Shown: positions 26,233 to 35,534 of the stretch, one piece after another
Layout of the letters: each line of letters opens with the position of its first letter
Position numbering within the stretch: the stretch's first letter is position 1
NCBI RefSeq assembly: GCF_003173755.1
Contig: NZ_CP029553.1
Span: 4,426,001 to 4,490,000 of the forward strand
Length of the DNA: 64,000 nucleotides
Direction of reading: 5' to 3'
Origin: Methylobacterium terrae
GTDB taxonomy: Bacteria > Pseudomonadota > Alphaproteobacteria > Rhizobiales > Beijerinckiaceae
Program-made: the position numbers and the translations under genes
Notes under the pieces: generated by a model
Seen by the model: the letters and a program-made list of their open reading frames with translations, nothing else
Database searches by the model: none
What the model was told of the DNA's origin: nothing

Positions 26233-27492
26233 CTACTCCGCCGCCTCGACGAACACCGTCCCGGCCCGCTTCAGATCCAGCGCGTCCCACACCTCGACCA
26301 GCGCTTCGCGCAACGCCGCGATCTGCGCCTCGCCGTGGAACGGCGAGGGGGTGATGCGCAGGCGCTCGGTGCCGCGCGGCACGGTGGGGTAGTTGATCGG
26401 CTGGATGTAGATGCCGTGGCGCTCCAGCAGCCGGTCGGCCGCCGCCTTGCACAGTTCCGCGTCGCCGACCATCACCGGCACGATGTGGGTGTCGGTGGGA
26501 AGCACCGGCAGGCCGGCGTCGAGGAGCGTCGCCTTGGTGCGGGCGGCCTGGCGCTGGTGCGCCTCGCGCTCAAGGCCCGACTGCTTGAGGTGGCGGATCG
26601 ACGCGATGGCGGCCGCCGCGATCGCGGGCGGGAGCGCCGTGGTGAAGATGAAGCCGGCGGCGTGGCTGCGCACCGCGTCGCAGAGCGCCGCCGAGCCGGT
26701 GATGTAGCCGCCGACGCAGCCGAAGCCCTTGGCGAGCGTGCCCTCGATCACGTCGACCCGGTGCATCACCCGGTCGCGCTCGGCGATGCCGGCGCCGCGG
26801 GGGCCGTAGAGGCCGACCGCGTGGACCTCGTCGAGGTAGGTCATGGCGCCGTAACGGTCGGCGAGGTCGCAGATCCTGCCGATCGGCGCCACGTCGCCGT
26901 CCATCGAGTAGACGCTCTCGAAGGCGATCAGCTTCGGCCGGTCGCCGGCCTCGATCAAGAGTTCCTCGAGGTGGGCGAGGTCGTTGTGGCGGAAGATGCG
27001 CTTGTCGCAGCCCGACTGGCGCACGCCCTCGATCATCGAGTTGTGGTTGAAGGCGTCCGACAGGATGAGGCAGTTCGGGATCAGCTTCGCGATCGTCGAG
27101 ATGCCGGCCTGGTTCGAGACGTAGCCGGAGGTGAAGACGAGGCCCGCCTCCTTGCCGTGCAGGTCGGCGAGCTCGCGCTCGAGGTCGACGAGGGGCGAGT
27201 TGTTGCCGGCGATGTTGCGCGTGCCGCCGGCGCCGACGCCGCAGCGCTGCGCGGTCTCGGTCAGCGCGGCGACCACGGCCGGGTGCTGGCCCATGCCGAG
27301 ATAGTCGTTCGAGCACCACACCGTGATCTCGCGGGTGGAGGCGTCGGGGCGGCGCCACAGGGCGGTGGGAAAGCGGCCGTTGATGCGCTCGATGTCGGCG
27401 AAGACGCGGTAGCGGCGCTCGCCGTGCAGGCGCTCGAGGGCGCCGCGGAAGAGGGCCTGGTAGTCGGTCGCGCTCTGACGGGTCTCGGGCAT
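26233..27492 (-). CDS. hemA: 5-aminolevulinate synthase
   Basis: 419 residues. It condenses glycine and succinyl-CoA to 5-aminolevulinate, the first heme precursor in alphaproteobacteria. It needs pyridoxal phosphate, and the Schiff-base lysine sits in [15 protein letters not shown]. Other landmarks are [52 protein letters not shown] and the C-terminal [17 protein letters not shown]. Two ATG codons occur in tandem; AAGGA sits five bases before the second (27492) and only two before the first, so the second was chosen. It uses glycine, also the ligand of the riboswitch at 40660. Confidence 0.95.
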   Translation of the reverse strand: MPETRQSATDYQALFRGALERLHGERRYRVFADIERINGRFPTALWRRPDASTREITVWCSNDYLGMGQHPAVVAALTETAQRCGVGAGGTRNIAGNNSPLVDLERELADLHGKEAGLVFTSGYVSNQAGISTIAKLIPNCLILSDAFNHNSMIEGVRQSGCDKRIFRHNDLAHLEELLIEAGDRPKLIAFESVYSMDGDVAPIGRICDLADRYGAMTYLDEVHAVGLYGPRGAGIAERDRVMHRVDVIEGTLAKGFGCVGGYITGSAALCDAVRSHAAGFIFTTALPPAIAAAAIASIRHLKQSGLEREAHQRQAARTKATLLDAGLPVLPTDTHIVPVMVGDAELCKAAADRLLERHGIYIQPINYPTVPRGTERLRITPSPFHGEAQIAALREALVEVWDALDLKRAGTVFVEAAE

Positions 27493-27735
27493 CATGGTCC
27501 TTCGCGGGGCTGGCCGGACGGTCACGTCCGGGGCGGGACCGGGCGGGGCTCCGGAGCGGAGCCCGTCCGCGCGGCGGGACACCGGATCGCCGGTCCACCG
27601 CTGGTCGCGCCTTGATCTCGCTCAAATGCGACGGTTTTGTCTTTGGAAAAAGTCGAGGGCGAGGAGGGCGTTCTGACGCCTCCCGCACGGGCATGAAAGC
27701 TGGAAATTGGTCATGGCGACGAAGGGTCGCGCGCG

Positions 27736-27945
27736 ATGAGCGGGCAAGGCGACGGCAGGCAAGGTGACGGCAGATCCGGCGACGGCAGGTTCGGCGACGG
27801 GACGCGGGAGCAGCGGCTGAAGGCCGCCCTGCGGGACAATCTCAAGCGCCGCAAGGCGCAGGCGCGCGGGCGCGAGGCCGCCGAGGCACCGGGCGACGCG
27901 CCGCCGGAACCGGCGGTGGATCGAAGTGGCGGCGATGGGCGTTGA
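27736..27945 (+). CDS. Small protein with GDGR repeats
   Basis: 69 residues. The N-terminus has four copies of a five-residue unit (QGDGR, QGDGR, SGDGR, FGDG), encoded by a 15-base tandem repeat at about 27741-27800. The middle (TREQRLKAALRDNLKRRKAQA) is a basic amphipathic helix, and the end is acidic and Pro-rich. The basic helix is conserved-looking and recalls small proteins found upstream of murA in Methylobacterium. It precedes murA by 110 bases on the same strand. No function can be given. The 240-base gap from 27496 holds the divergent hemA promoter region. Confidence 0.55.
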   Translation: MSGQGDGRQGDGRSGDGRFGDGTREQRLKAALRDNLKRRKAQARGREAAEAPGDAPPEPAVDRSGGDGR

Positions 27946-28055
27946 CGGGCAAGCGTAGCGGTAGCATCGCTGCGGTGCAATAAACGGGTTTCGGATCAGG
28001 GCGCGCTTCCATAGCGCGCGAGGACGCGCCGAGCGGCGCGAAGGACGTTGTCACC

Positions 28056-29345
28056 ATGGATCGCATCCACATCGTCGGCGGCCAGCCGCTCCACGGCGTC
28101 ATCCCGATCTCGGGCGCCAAGAACGCGGCCCTGCCGCTGATGATCGCCAGCCTGCTCACCGGCGAGACGCTGGAGCTGTCGAACGTGCCCCGGCTCGCCG
28201 ACGTCGCCTCGCTGCTGCGCATCCTCGGCAACCACGGCGTCGACCACATGGTGGTGGGCAAGCGGCCTGGCCAGACCACCGAGGCCGGCCAGACCATCCG
28301 GCTCACCGCCTCGAACGTCATCGACACCACGGCGCCCTACGACCTCGTCTCGACCATGCGGGCGAGCTTCTGGGTGATCGCGCCGCTGCTCGCCCGCTTC
28401 GGCGAGGCGCGGGTGTCGCTGCCGGGCGGCTGCGCCATCGGTACCCGCCCGGTCGACCTCCTGCTGATGGCGCTCGAGACGCTGGGCGCCACGATCGAGA
28501 TCGACGGCGGCTACGCGGTGGCGCGCACGAGGAACGGGCTTCGCGGCGGCGAGATCAAGTTCCCGAAGGTCACGGTCGGCGGCACCCACGTCGCCCTGAT
28601 GGCGGCGGTGCTGGCGCATGGCACCACGGTGATCGAGAACGCCGCCCGCGAACCGGAGGTGGTGGACCTCGCCGCCTGCCTGTCGCGGATGGGCGCGAAG
28701 ATCGAGGGCGCCGGCACGCCGCGGATCGTGATCGAGGGCGTGTCGCGCCTCTCGGGCGCCCGGCACGCGGTGCTGCCCGACCGGATCGAGACAGGCACCT
28801 ACGCCATGGCGGTGGCGATGACCGGCGGCGACGTGACGCTCGAGAACACCCGGGCCGACCTGCTTCACAGCGCGCTGGACATCCTGGGCACCACCGGCAC
28901 CGAGGTGACGCCGCTCGACCACGGCATCCGGGTGCGCCGCAACGGCCACGGCATCGCGGCGGTCGACATCACCACCGATCCGTTCCCGGGCTTCCCGACC
29001 GACCTCCAGGCCCAGTTCATGGCCCTGATGACGAAGGCCCGGGGCCAGTCGCGGATCCGTGAGACGATCTTCGAGAACCGCTTCATGCACGTGCAGGAGC
29101 TGGCCCGCCTCGGCGCCAGGATCCGGCTCGAGGGCGACGTCGCGGTGGTCGAGGGCGTCGATCGCCTGAAGGGGGCCCCCGTGATGGCGACCGACCTGCG
29201 CGCCTCGGTCTCGCTCGTGATCGCCGGGCTCGCCGCCGAGGGCGAGACCCAGATCAACCGCGTCTACCACCTCGACCGCGGCTTCGAGGCGCTGGAGGCC
29301 AAGCTCGTGCGCTGCGGCGCCGAGATCCGGCGCGAGCGGGTGTAA
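28056..29345 (+). CDS. murA: UDP-N-acetylglucosamine 1-carboxyvinyltransferase
   Basis: 429 residues, the normal MurA length. It transfers enolpyruvate from PEP to UDP-GlcNAc, the first committed step of peptidoglycan synthesis, in the cytoplasm. The PEP-binding catalytic Cys126 lies in [14 protein letters not shown], so the enzyme should be fosfomycin-sensitive. [12 protein letters not shown] near the start and [19 protein letters not shown] near the end are conserved. GAAGGACG lies upstream of the ATG. In many relatives murA sits beside the DUF2948-hisD operon; here it is about 12 kb away. Confidence 0.96.
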   Translation: MDRIHIVGGQPLHGVIPISGAKNAALPLMIASLLTGETLELSNVPRLADVASLLRILGNHGVDHMVVGKRPGQTTEAGQTIRLTASNVIDTTAPYDLVSTMRASFWVIAPLLARFGEARVSLPGGCAIGTRPVDLLLMALETLGATIEIDGGYAVARTRNGLRGGEIKFPKVTVGGTHVALMAAVLAHGTTVIENAAREPEVVDLAACLSRMGAKIEGAGTPRIVIEGVSRLSGARHAVLPDRIETGTYAMAVAMTGGDVTLENTRADLLHSALDILGTTGTEVTPLDHGIRVRRNGHGIAAVDITTDPFPGFPTDLQAQFMALMTKARGQSRIRETIFENRFMHVQELARLGARIRLEGDVAVVEGVDRLKGAPVMATDLRASVSLVIAGLAAEGETQINRVYHLDRGFEALEAKLVRCGAEIRRERV

Positions 29346-29374
29346 GTTCACTCGCAGACGATCGGGCGGGGAAT

Positions 29375-29438
29375 CCTAACGGAGGCTTGACGAGGACGGT
29401 CCAGCGGATGCGTCCGGCGGGTTCAAGCCTCCGTTAGG
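29375..29438. terminator. Perfect 16-base inverted repeat after murA
   Basis: CCTAACGGAGGCTTGA (29375-29390) and TCAAGCCTCCGTTAGG (29423-29438), separated by 32 bases. It begins 30 bases past the murA stop and ends about 100 bases before the next gene. It could be a terminator for murA or a binding site. The left arm contains GGAGG, which the fold would hide. Confidence 0.5.
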
Positions 29439-29538
29439 CTTGAACCGCGTCAATCGTTGTCCGGGAGGCCGGGTCCCGGCATCGTGCGGCCACTCTCGGT
29501 CGATCGCGGGCGAGAGCGGTCCTCACCGGAGCGAACCC

Positions 29539-30375
29539 GTGCCCTCTCTCTCGACCAAGCTGATCCCGCCCGGGATGCTGAACGTGATCAAGCGCTCGCC
29601 GGCCCTCTACGCCGTCGGGCGCAAGGCCCGTTTCGCGCTGGGCTCGCGTCTCGGGGCGCGGCCGGTCGCCGGCATCGGGCGCGCCCACTACAACGACTTC
29701 ATGCTGACCTCGACGGCCCCCGACCGGGTCGCGAGCTACACGACCGGTGCGCGCCAGTTCGTCGACATCCTGGAGACGGCGCTGAAGGAGGCCGGGCGCG
29801 ATTGGGATTCGGTCGGCCGGGCGCTCGAGATCGGCTGCGGCTACGGCCGCATCGTGCGCGAGCTGTCGCGGCGGCTCCCCGGCGACCGGATCGCGGTCTG
29901 CGATGTGATCGACGAGGGCGCCCGCTTCACCGCCTCCGAGTTCGGCGCGACGCAGGTGCCGGTGATGGAGCGCGCCGCGGTCAAGCCGTCCGGGGCTTAC
30001 GACCTCATCTACCTGCTCTCGGTCTACACCCACCTGCCGCGCGACTTCGTGGTCTCGAACCTGCGCGACGTGGCCCGCGCCCTCAAGCCCGGCGGCGTCG
30101 CGGTGTTCACCATCCACGGCCAGGGCTCGGCCGAGACGGCGGAGCGCTACGAGCAGTACTGGCTCGACAAGCCGGCGGTGCTCGCCGCCATGGCGCGGGA
30201 CGGGTACTACTACGCCCGCTACCCCTACTACACCGACGAGTACGGCCTGACCTGGTTCACCACGGAGGCGGTCGAGCGGCTGGTGGCCGAGGCGGCGCCG
30301 GAGCTGGAACGCGTCTCGTACCGGCCGATGCAGCTCGACGCGCACCAGGACGTGTTCGTCTACCGCAAGCGCTGA
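29539..30375 (+). CDS. Class I SAM-dependent methyltransferase
   Basis: 278 residues from GTG 29539, with CGGAG seven bases upstream. The SAM-binding motif I is clear (ALEIGCGYGRIVREL, near residue 96-110), followed by acidic motif II near AVCDVIDEG and the later LKPGGVAVFTIHG. The N-terminus (LIPPGMLNVIKRSPALYAVGRK) and the Tyr-rich C-terminal stretch (DGYYYARYPYYTDEYGLTWF) are specific but unassigned; they suggest a small-molecule or lipid/glycan methyltransferase. ATG 29575 is a possible later start. Substrate unknown. Confidence 0.8.
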   Translation: MPSLSTKLIPPGMLNVIKRSPALYAVGRKARFALGSRLGARPVAGIGRAHYNDFMLTSTAPDRVASYTTGARQFVDILETALKEAGRDWDSVGRALEIGCGYGRIVRELSRRLPGDRIAVCDVIDEGARFTASEFGATQVPVMERAAVKPSGAYDLIYLLSVYTHLPRDFVVSNLRDVARALKPGGVAVFTIHGQGSAETAERYEQYWLDKPAVLAAMARDGYYYARYPYYTDEYGLTWFTTEAVERLVAEAAPELERVSYRPMQLDAHQDVFVYRKR

Positions 30376-30385
30376 GCCGCGGCGA

Positions 30386-30490
30386 CAGAGCGGCGCCCGA
30401 TCGCGTTGCAGCCGGACGCTGCTCCAGATCCCTGGTTCGGCCGCCTTTCCTCTCGACGAACCGGTATCCGCTTCGTCGAAAGATGCCCTA
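30386..30490. repeat. Dispersed intergenic repeat, copy 2
   Basis: It reads AGAGCGGCGCCCGATCGCGT at the left and GACGAACCGGTATCCGCTTC to GATGCCCTA at the right, with the same block order and length as copy 1. It fills the gap between the convergent methyltransferase and PAS-HTH genes and overlaps the last three bases of the latter. Confidence 0.78.
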
Positions 30491-31531
30491 GGCCCGATAG
30501 ACCGCGATCGCGTTGCCGTGGGTGAGCATGAAGACGACCCCGGCCTCGCGCAAAGCCGCGATGGCGGCCCGGCGCGTGCGCGTGGTCGGGCCGTCGCCGT
30601 CATCCTCCAGGCGGCGGATCGAGGACAGGGACAGGCCGCTGGCGGCGGCGAGATCCTGCATCGACCAGCCGAGCAGGGCGCGGGCGGCCGCGAGATGCCG
30701 TCCGGCGATCCCGCTCTCGAGCCCGCGCTGCACCACCGCATCCATCGGCGCCGTCATCGGGCCTTCGAGGCGCGAGGCCATCGTGGCCCAGGTCACGAGC
30801 GTATCCCGGCTGTCCCGGACCGGCGCGTAGGCGAAGCGGAACCGGCCCTGCCCGCCCCCGGCGAGGAGCAGGAGCTTGTCGGTCACGAAGGGCCGGCCGG
30901 CCTGCATCATCGCCCGGACGTGGTCCCGCGTGCGCTCGCGGTCGTCGGGGGCGACCACGAGGGTGCAGTCGTGGCGGAAAGCCTCCTGCGTCACGCCGGT
31001 GAGGAGCAGCAATTCCTGCGAGCCGACGCGCTGGGCCTGGGCGTAGAGCGAGGCGTGGGTCCAGGACTGGGTCTGCTCGAACAGGGCGCGCCGGCGGCGG
31101 CGCTCCTCCTCCTGCACGCCGGCCAGGCGCTCCCGGTCGGTCACGTCGAGCACGGTGCCGGCGGCGGCCAGCGGGCGCCCGTCCGGGTGGTGATAGATCT
31201 CGCCGCGGCAGGACAGGACGCGCAGCGAGCCGTCCGGGCGGATCACCCGCACGGTGTGGTCGCGCAGGACCCCGTCCCGCCGCACCTGCGCGTCCGTCTC
31301 GAGGGCGGGGCGGTCCTCGGGATGCACCATGGCGAGGAGGGCGGCGTAGCTCGGCCGGGTGGCGCCCGGTGCGAGGCCGAGCAGGCGAAACAGCCCGGGC
31401 GACCAGACGTGGTCGTCGCTGGCGAAGGTCCAGCCCCAGCTGCCGGTCAGGTCGTGGACCTCCAGCAGCTTCAGGAATTCGCGAGACGAGAACACGACGC
31501 GATCCGATGCGCCGGGGGCGGGCGTGGACAT
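30488..31531 (-). CDS. PAS-domain protein with C-terminal XRE-like helix-turn-helix
   Basis: 347 residues. PAS domain 1 spans about 20-130 (LTGSWGWTFASDDHVWSPGLF, GTVLDVTDRE) and a degenerate second sensory domain about 145-260 (THASLYAQAQRVGSQELLLLTG). The C-terminus (about 280-345) is a helix-turn-helix: AARALLGWSMQDLAAASGLSLSSIRRLEDD, of the kind seen in a rhizobial group of XRE-like proteins. It should be a one-component sensor acting on DNA. An 11-base inverted repeat lies 20 bases upstream of its start and may be its own operator. AGGA precedes the ATG by eight bases. (The HTH covers residues 282-311.). Confidence 0.78.
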   Translation of the reverse strand: MSTPAPGASDRVVFSSREFLKLLEVHDLTGSWGWTFASDDHVWSPGLFRLLGLAPGATRPSYAALLAMVHPEDRPALETDAQVRRDGVLRDHTVRVIRPDGSLRVLSCRGEIYHHPDGRPLAAAGTVLDVTDRERLAGVQEEERRRRRALFEQTQSWTHASLYAQAQRVGSQELLLLTGVTQEAFRHDCTLVVAPDDRERTRDHVRAMMQAGRPFVTDKLLLLAGGGQGRFRFAYAPVRDSRDTLVTWATMASRLEGPMTAPMDAVVQRGLESGIAGRHLAAARALLGWSMQDLAAASGLSLSSIRRLEDDGDGPTTRTRRAAIAALREAGVVFMLTHGNAIAVYRA

Positions 31532-31551
31532 GAGGCGATCCTGACAGTCGA

Positions 31552-31581
31552 CCGATGCCGATCCGCAAGCATCGGCATCGG
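31552..31581 (-). promoter_or_regulatory. Inverted repeat upstream of the PAS-HTH gene
   Basis: CCGATGCCGAT (31552-31562) and ATCGGCATCGG (31571-31581) are perfectly complementary across eight bases. The position just before the PAS-HTH start suggests an autoregulatory operator; a terminator for the acyltransferase gene ending at 31651 is the other reading. Confidence 0.45.
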
Positions 31582-31650
31582 CATCAGATCGGTCGGCCGC
31601 GACGCTGCGTCAACGGAGGCCGTCGGGATAGGCTGGCCCGCACGGTGCGC

Positions 31651-34600
31651 TCAGGCCGCCACTTCCGAAGGCCGGGTCCGCTCCGCGGCAAGCCGCGTCA
31701 CCGCGGCGAAGTCGACCTTGCCGGAGCCGAGCTGCGGCACCTTGTCGACGGTCACGATCTCGGCCGGGACCGCGAGTTCGCTCAGGCCCCGGGCGCGGGC
31801 CTCGGCCTGGAAGGCGGCGCGCGTCACATCCGCCTTCTCGGTCACCAGCACCAGGCGCTCGCCCTTGCGGGGATCGGGCACGGCCGCGACCGCGCTCGCT
31901 ACCTCCGGGTAGAGCTCGGCGGCGAGCGCCTCGACCGCGGCGAGCGAGATCATCTCGCCGCCGACCTTGGCGAAGCGCTTGGCGCGGCCCCGGATGGTGA
32001 CGAAGCCGTCCGCGTCGATCGCCACGATGTCGCCGGTGTCGTGCCAGCCCTCCGCGGGCGCCTCCAGCACGCCGGGATTCTCGGCCCTGAGGTAGCCCAG
32101 CATCACGTTGGGCCCGCGCACGAACAGGCGCCCGCCCTCGCTCACTCCGGGCACCGGCTCCAGCCGCGCCTCCATGCCGGGCATGATCCGCCCGACCGTG
32201 CCGAAGCGGTTGAACATCGGCGTGTTGAGGGCCAGCACCGGCGCCGTCTCGGTGACGCCGTAGCCCTCGAGGATGCGCAGCCCGAACTTTTCCGCGTAGG
32301 CCTTGCGGGTCGCCGGCTTCACCGGCTCGGCCCCGGCCAGGATGTAGCGCAGCGAGCGGAAGTCGTAGGCGTGGGCGGCGCGCGCGTAGCCCGTCAGGAA
32401 GGTGTCGGTGCCGAACAGGATGGTCGCGTTCGAGCCGTAGACCAGCTCCGGCACCACCCGGTAGTGCAGCGGCGAGGGGTAGAGGTAGACCGGCACGCCG
32501 GAGACCAGCGGCAGCACCAGCCCGACGGTGAGGCCGAAGGAGTGGAAGACCGGCAGGACGTTGAACACCTTGTCGGTGCGGCCGAAATCGATCCGCGCCT
32601 GGGCCTGGGCGGCGTTGGCCAGCATGTTGCGGTGGGAGAGCACCACGCCCTTCGGCGTGCCCTCGCTGCCCGAGGTGAACAGGATCGCCGCGGGCTCCTC
32701 CGGCCGGCGGGGATGGAGCGCCCGGCGCCAGCCGAGCAGGCCGCCGAGCTTGTCGAGCCGGCCGACCTGGCCGCGGACGTCCTCGAGGTAGACGATCCTC
32801 AGGCTCTGGCCGAGAGCTTCCAGGAGGGCGTCGAGGCGGCCCTTCTGCACGAAGGCCCGGGAGGTGACGATCGTGTCGATCTCCGCCGCCTTGCAGGCGT
32901 TGAGGATGTTCGTTGCGCCCGCCGTGAAGTTGATCATCGCCGGGACCCGGCCGGCCGACATGACCCCCAGGATCGTGACGGCGGCGGCATTGGCGTTCGG
33001 CAGCATCACGCCGAGCGCCCGGCCCTGCGGGGCGAGGGGCCCGAGCTTGCCCCCGAGCACCCGGGCGCCCATGAGCAGGCGGCGATAGGAGAGTTTGCCC
33101 GAGACCGGGTCCTCGACCGCAACCCGGCCCGCCCCCTCGCGCTCGGCCGCGTCCACCACCGCCTCGAACACCGTGCGGTCGATCGGGGCGGTGCGGAAGA
33201 TCAGGTCCGACATCACCCCGTAGAGGGCCGCGCCCGCGGCCTGGCGGCGGGCCTTGCCCTTCAAGCCGGGATCGACCTCGAGCCGCACCGGCTCCAGCAC
33301 CGTCACGGTGAATTTCGGCCACCAGCGCCGGCGCACCTGGGCGCGGGACAGGCGCGAGAAGACCGTCTGCTCCGGCCCCTCGATCTTCACCGGGACCACG
33401 GCGGCGCCGGACTTGTCGGCGATGAGGCCGGCGCCGTCATAGACCTTCATCAGGCTGCCGGTGACGGTGAGGCGCCCCTCGGGGAAGATGATCAGGGTCT
33501 CGCCGGCCTTGACGGCGTTGATGAGCGTGCGCGTCGCCATCGGCTTCGTCGGGTCGAGGGGCAGCGCCCGGGTCAGCCACAGGAAGGGGCGCACCCACCA
33601 CTTCTGCGCGATGGTGTGGTCGATGGCGAAGGTCGGGTCGCGCTCGGTCAGCGACAGGGCGAGGCCGGCATCGAGGAAGCTGACGTGGTTGAGCGCGATG
33701 ATGGCGTTCGGACCGGCCTTCTCGATGTTCTCGATGCCCCGCACCTCGAGCCGGTAGAAGGCCCGGAACACGATCGACAGGAAATCGCGAAAGCCGCTGG
33801 TCGGCAGGACCGCCAGGATGGCGATGCCGGCGAGGATGTTGGCGATGCCGACGATCACGAACTGCCCGGCCGAGGACAGGCCCGCCTTCTGCAAGCCCGC
33901 GAGGCCGACGGCGCCGAGCACGATGAGGGCGGCGGCCAGCACGTTCGAGGCCGCGATGACCCGGGCCCGGCGCTCCTTCGGCGTCCAGGCCTGGAGCGCG
34001 GCGAAGGACGGCACGATGAACAGGCCGGCGGCGGCGGCGAGCGCCACGAAGTCGACCGCGATCCGGGCGCCGCGCCAGGAGGCCAGGAAGTCGAGGGCCC
34101 CGACGGGAGAGGCGGGGGCCGAGCTGGTGGCGGCGACGTAGGCGAGGTCGAGGGAGACGAGGCCCATGACGAGCGCCGCGATCGGCGTCGGCAGCATCAC
34201 GATCCGCCCGGCGCAGAGCCAGGAGGCGAGGCCCGAGCCCAGCGCCACGCCGACCGAGAAGAGGGCGAGGAGCGCCGTCACCACGGTCTCGTCGCCGCCG
34301 AAGGTGCCCTTCACGAGCGCCGGCAAGAGGGCCAGCACGACGGCGCCGACGAGCCAGAACCAGCTCGTGATCACGCCGGTGCGCCACAGGCGGGTGTCGT
34401 CGTAGAGGTCGCGCATCAGGCTGCCCGTCGAGCGCAGCACGTTGCGGTTCACCTGCAGGTACGGCGCCGCCTCGCCGGTCTTCGGGATCAGGAGGCTCGA
34501 CAGCCAGCACAGGACGGCAAAGCCCATCACCAGGAGGCCGAAGGCGTGCGCCCCGCCATGGGTGACGGCGAGCCCGCCCGCGATGGTGCCCGTGAGGATG

Positions 34601-35070
34601 GCGAGGAACGTCGCGGCCTCGATGAGCGCGTTGCCGGCCGGCAGTTCGGCCCGCTCGAGGTGATCGGGCAGGATGCCGTACTTGATCGGCCCGAACAGGG
34701 CCGCGACGATCCCGAACAGGATCAGGGCCAGAAACAGGATCGGCACCGAGGCGAGCCAGAACCCGAGCACCGCGACGCCCGCCGCCAGGATCTCCGCCGC
34801 CTTGAGGCGACGCGCGATGAACGCCTTGTCGTAGCGGTCGGCGAGCTCGCCGCCGAGGCCCGAGAGGAAGAAGAACGGCGCGATGAAGGCCGCGCCGGCC
34901 AGCGTCACCAGGGCCGCCGAGCCGCCATCCGCGCCGCCGCCGGCCCCGCCCGCCCCGAACATGATCAGGAACACCAGGGCGTTCTTGAGGAAGTTGTCGT
35001 TGAAGGCGGAGAAGAACTGGCACCAGAACAGGGGCGCGAAGCGCCGGCTGGCCATCAGCTTTCCGGACAT
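31651..35070 (-). CDS. aas: Three-domain Aas-type acyl-[ACP]-phospholipid O-acyltransferase (LplT-PlsC-AMP ligase fusion)
   Basis: 1139 residues. Residues 1-415 are an MFS-type transporter with about twelve helices, like LplT (FAPLFWCQFFSAFNDNFLKN at the start). Residues about 430-620 are a PlsC acyltransferase, with the NHVSFLDAG (HX4D) motif near 460 and FPEGRLT near 530. Residues about 640-1139 are an AMP-forming acyl ligase, with ILFTSGSEGTPKGV near 797, GYGVTETAPV near 930 and the late GSGKVDF lysine. Together these flip lysophospholipids inward and reacylate them using acyl-ACP. In E. coli LplT and Aas are separate proteins. No partner gene is needed here. A start at 35070 with MSGKLMASRRF fits LplT. 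Confidence 0.9.
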   Translation of the reverse strand: MSGKLMASRRFAPLFWCQFFSAFNDNFLKNALVFLIMFGAGGAGGGADGGSAALVTLAGAAFIAPFFFLSGLGGELADRYDKAFIARRLKAAEILAAGVAVLGFWLASVPILFLALILFGIVAALFGPIKYGILPDHLERAELPAGNALIEAATFLAILTGTIAGGLAVTHGGAHAFGLLVMGFAVLCWLSSLLIPKTGEAAPYLQVNRNVLRSTGSLMRDLYDDTRLWRTGVITSWFWLVGAVVLALLPALVKGTFGGDETVVTALLALFSVGVALGSGLASWLCAGRIVMLPTPIAALVMGLVSLDLAYVAATSSAPASPVGALDFLASWRGARIAVDFVALAAAAGLFIVPSFAALQAWTPKERRARVIAASNVLAAALIVLGAVGLAGLQKAGLSSAGQFVIVGIANILAGIAILAVLPTSGFRDFLSIVFRAFYRLEVRGIENIEKAGPNAIIALNHVSFLDAGLALSLTERDPTFAIDHTIAQKWWVRPFLWLTRALPLDPTKPMATRTLINAVKAGETLIIFPEGRLTVTGSLMKVYDGAGLIADKSGAAVVPVKIEGPEQTVFSRLSRAQVRRRWWPKFTVTVLEPVRLEVDPGLKGKARRQAAGAALYGVMSDLIFRTAPIDRTVFEAVVDAAEREGAGRVAVEDPVSGKLSYRRLLMGARVLGGKLGPLAPQGRALGVMLPNANAAAVTILGVMSAGRVPAMINFTAGATNILNACKAAEIDTIVTSRAFVQKGRLDALLEALGQSLRIVYLEDVRGQVGRLDKLGGLLGWRRALHPRRPEEPAAILFTSGSEGTPKGVVLSHRNMLANAAQAQARIDFGRTDKVFNVLPVFHSFGLTVGLVLPLVSGVPVYLYPSPLHYRVVPELVYGSNATILFGTDTFLTGYARAAHAYDFRSLRYILAGAEPVKPATRKAYAEKFGLRILEGYGVTETAPVLALNTPMFNRFGTVGRIMPGMEARLEPVPGVSEGGRLFVRGPNVMLGYLRAENPGVLEAPAEGWHDTGDIVAIDADGFVTIRGRAKRFAKVGGEMISLAAVEALAAELYPEVASAVAAVPDPRKGERLVLVTEKADVTRAAFQAEARARGLSELAVPAEIVTVDKVPQLGSGKVDFAAVTRLAAERTRPSEVAA

Positions 35071-35221
35071 GAGGGGCGTTCCTCGCTCGGTGACGGGTCG
35101 TGCGGGCGAAGCCGCGCTCGAGAGCGGCTTAGCCGGTAAACCCTAATCGGTTTTCGTCGCGCGATCTTGCCGCGATCTGCGGCGATCCGATGTCGGGGCC
35201 TCGCTGCCGCGGCGGCACCGG

Positions 35222-35494
35222 CTATTCCTTGCCCATCTCCATCAGCAGGCGCTCGGCCCGGGCATCCTCGATGCGGTTGACGAGGCGCTTGCCCTCGTGG
35301 ACGTCGCGCACGGTCTTGACCAGGGTGATGCAGGACTGGACCAGCATCGTCACGCCCATGGCGAGGTAGCCCTTGGTCCAGAGGTCGAGGGGCAGGAACA
35401 GGATGCCGCCCGCCACCATGGTGGCGGCGCCGATGAAGGAGGCGTAGGTGAACGCCACCCAGGCGGAGGTATGCTGCGTGGTCTGCGCGGTCAT
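35222..35494 (-). CDS. YiaAB family two-helix inner membrane protein
   Basis: 90 residues with two hydrophobic helices (about 12-35 and 42-62): AWVAFTYASFIGAATMVAGG and TKGYLAMGVTMLVQSCITLVKTVRD. The pattern matches the YiaA/YiaB two-helix domain, whose E. coli members are inner-membrane proteins of unknown role. It follows pspA by 40 bases on the same strand and so is probably in its operon, which suggests a part in envelope stress. Confidence 0.82.
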   Translation of the reverse strand: MTAQTTQHTSAWVAFTYASFIGAATMVAGGILFLPLDLWTKGYLAMGVTMLVQSCITLVKTVRDVHEGKRLVNRIEDARAERLLMEMGKE

Positions 35495-35534
35495 GGCGGT
35501 GAATCCTCGAAACGACGGAACGGGATCGATGCGG

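Noticed and set aside
31555..35139. Open frame of 1194 codons on the + strand
   Set aside because: It is antisense to the Aas-type gene, whose three domains are unmistakable. Long antisense frames are a by-product of very high GC.
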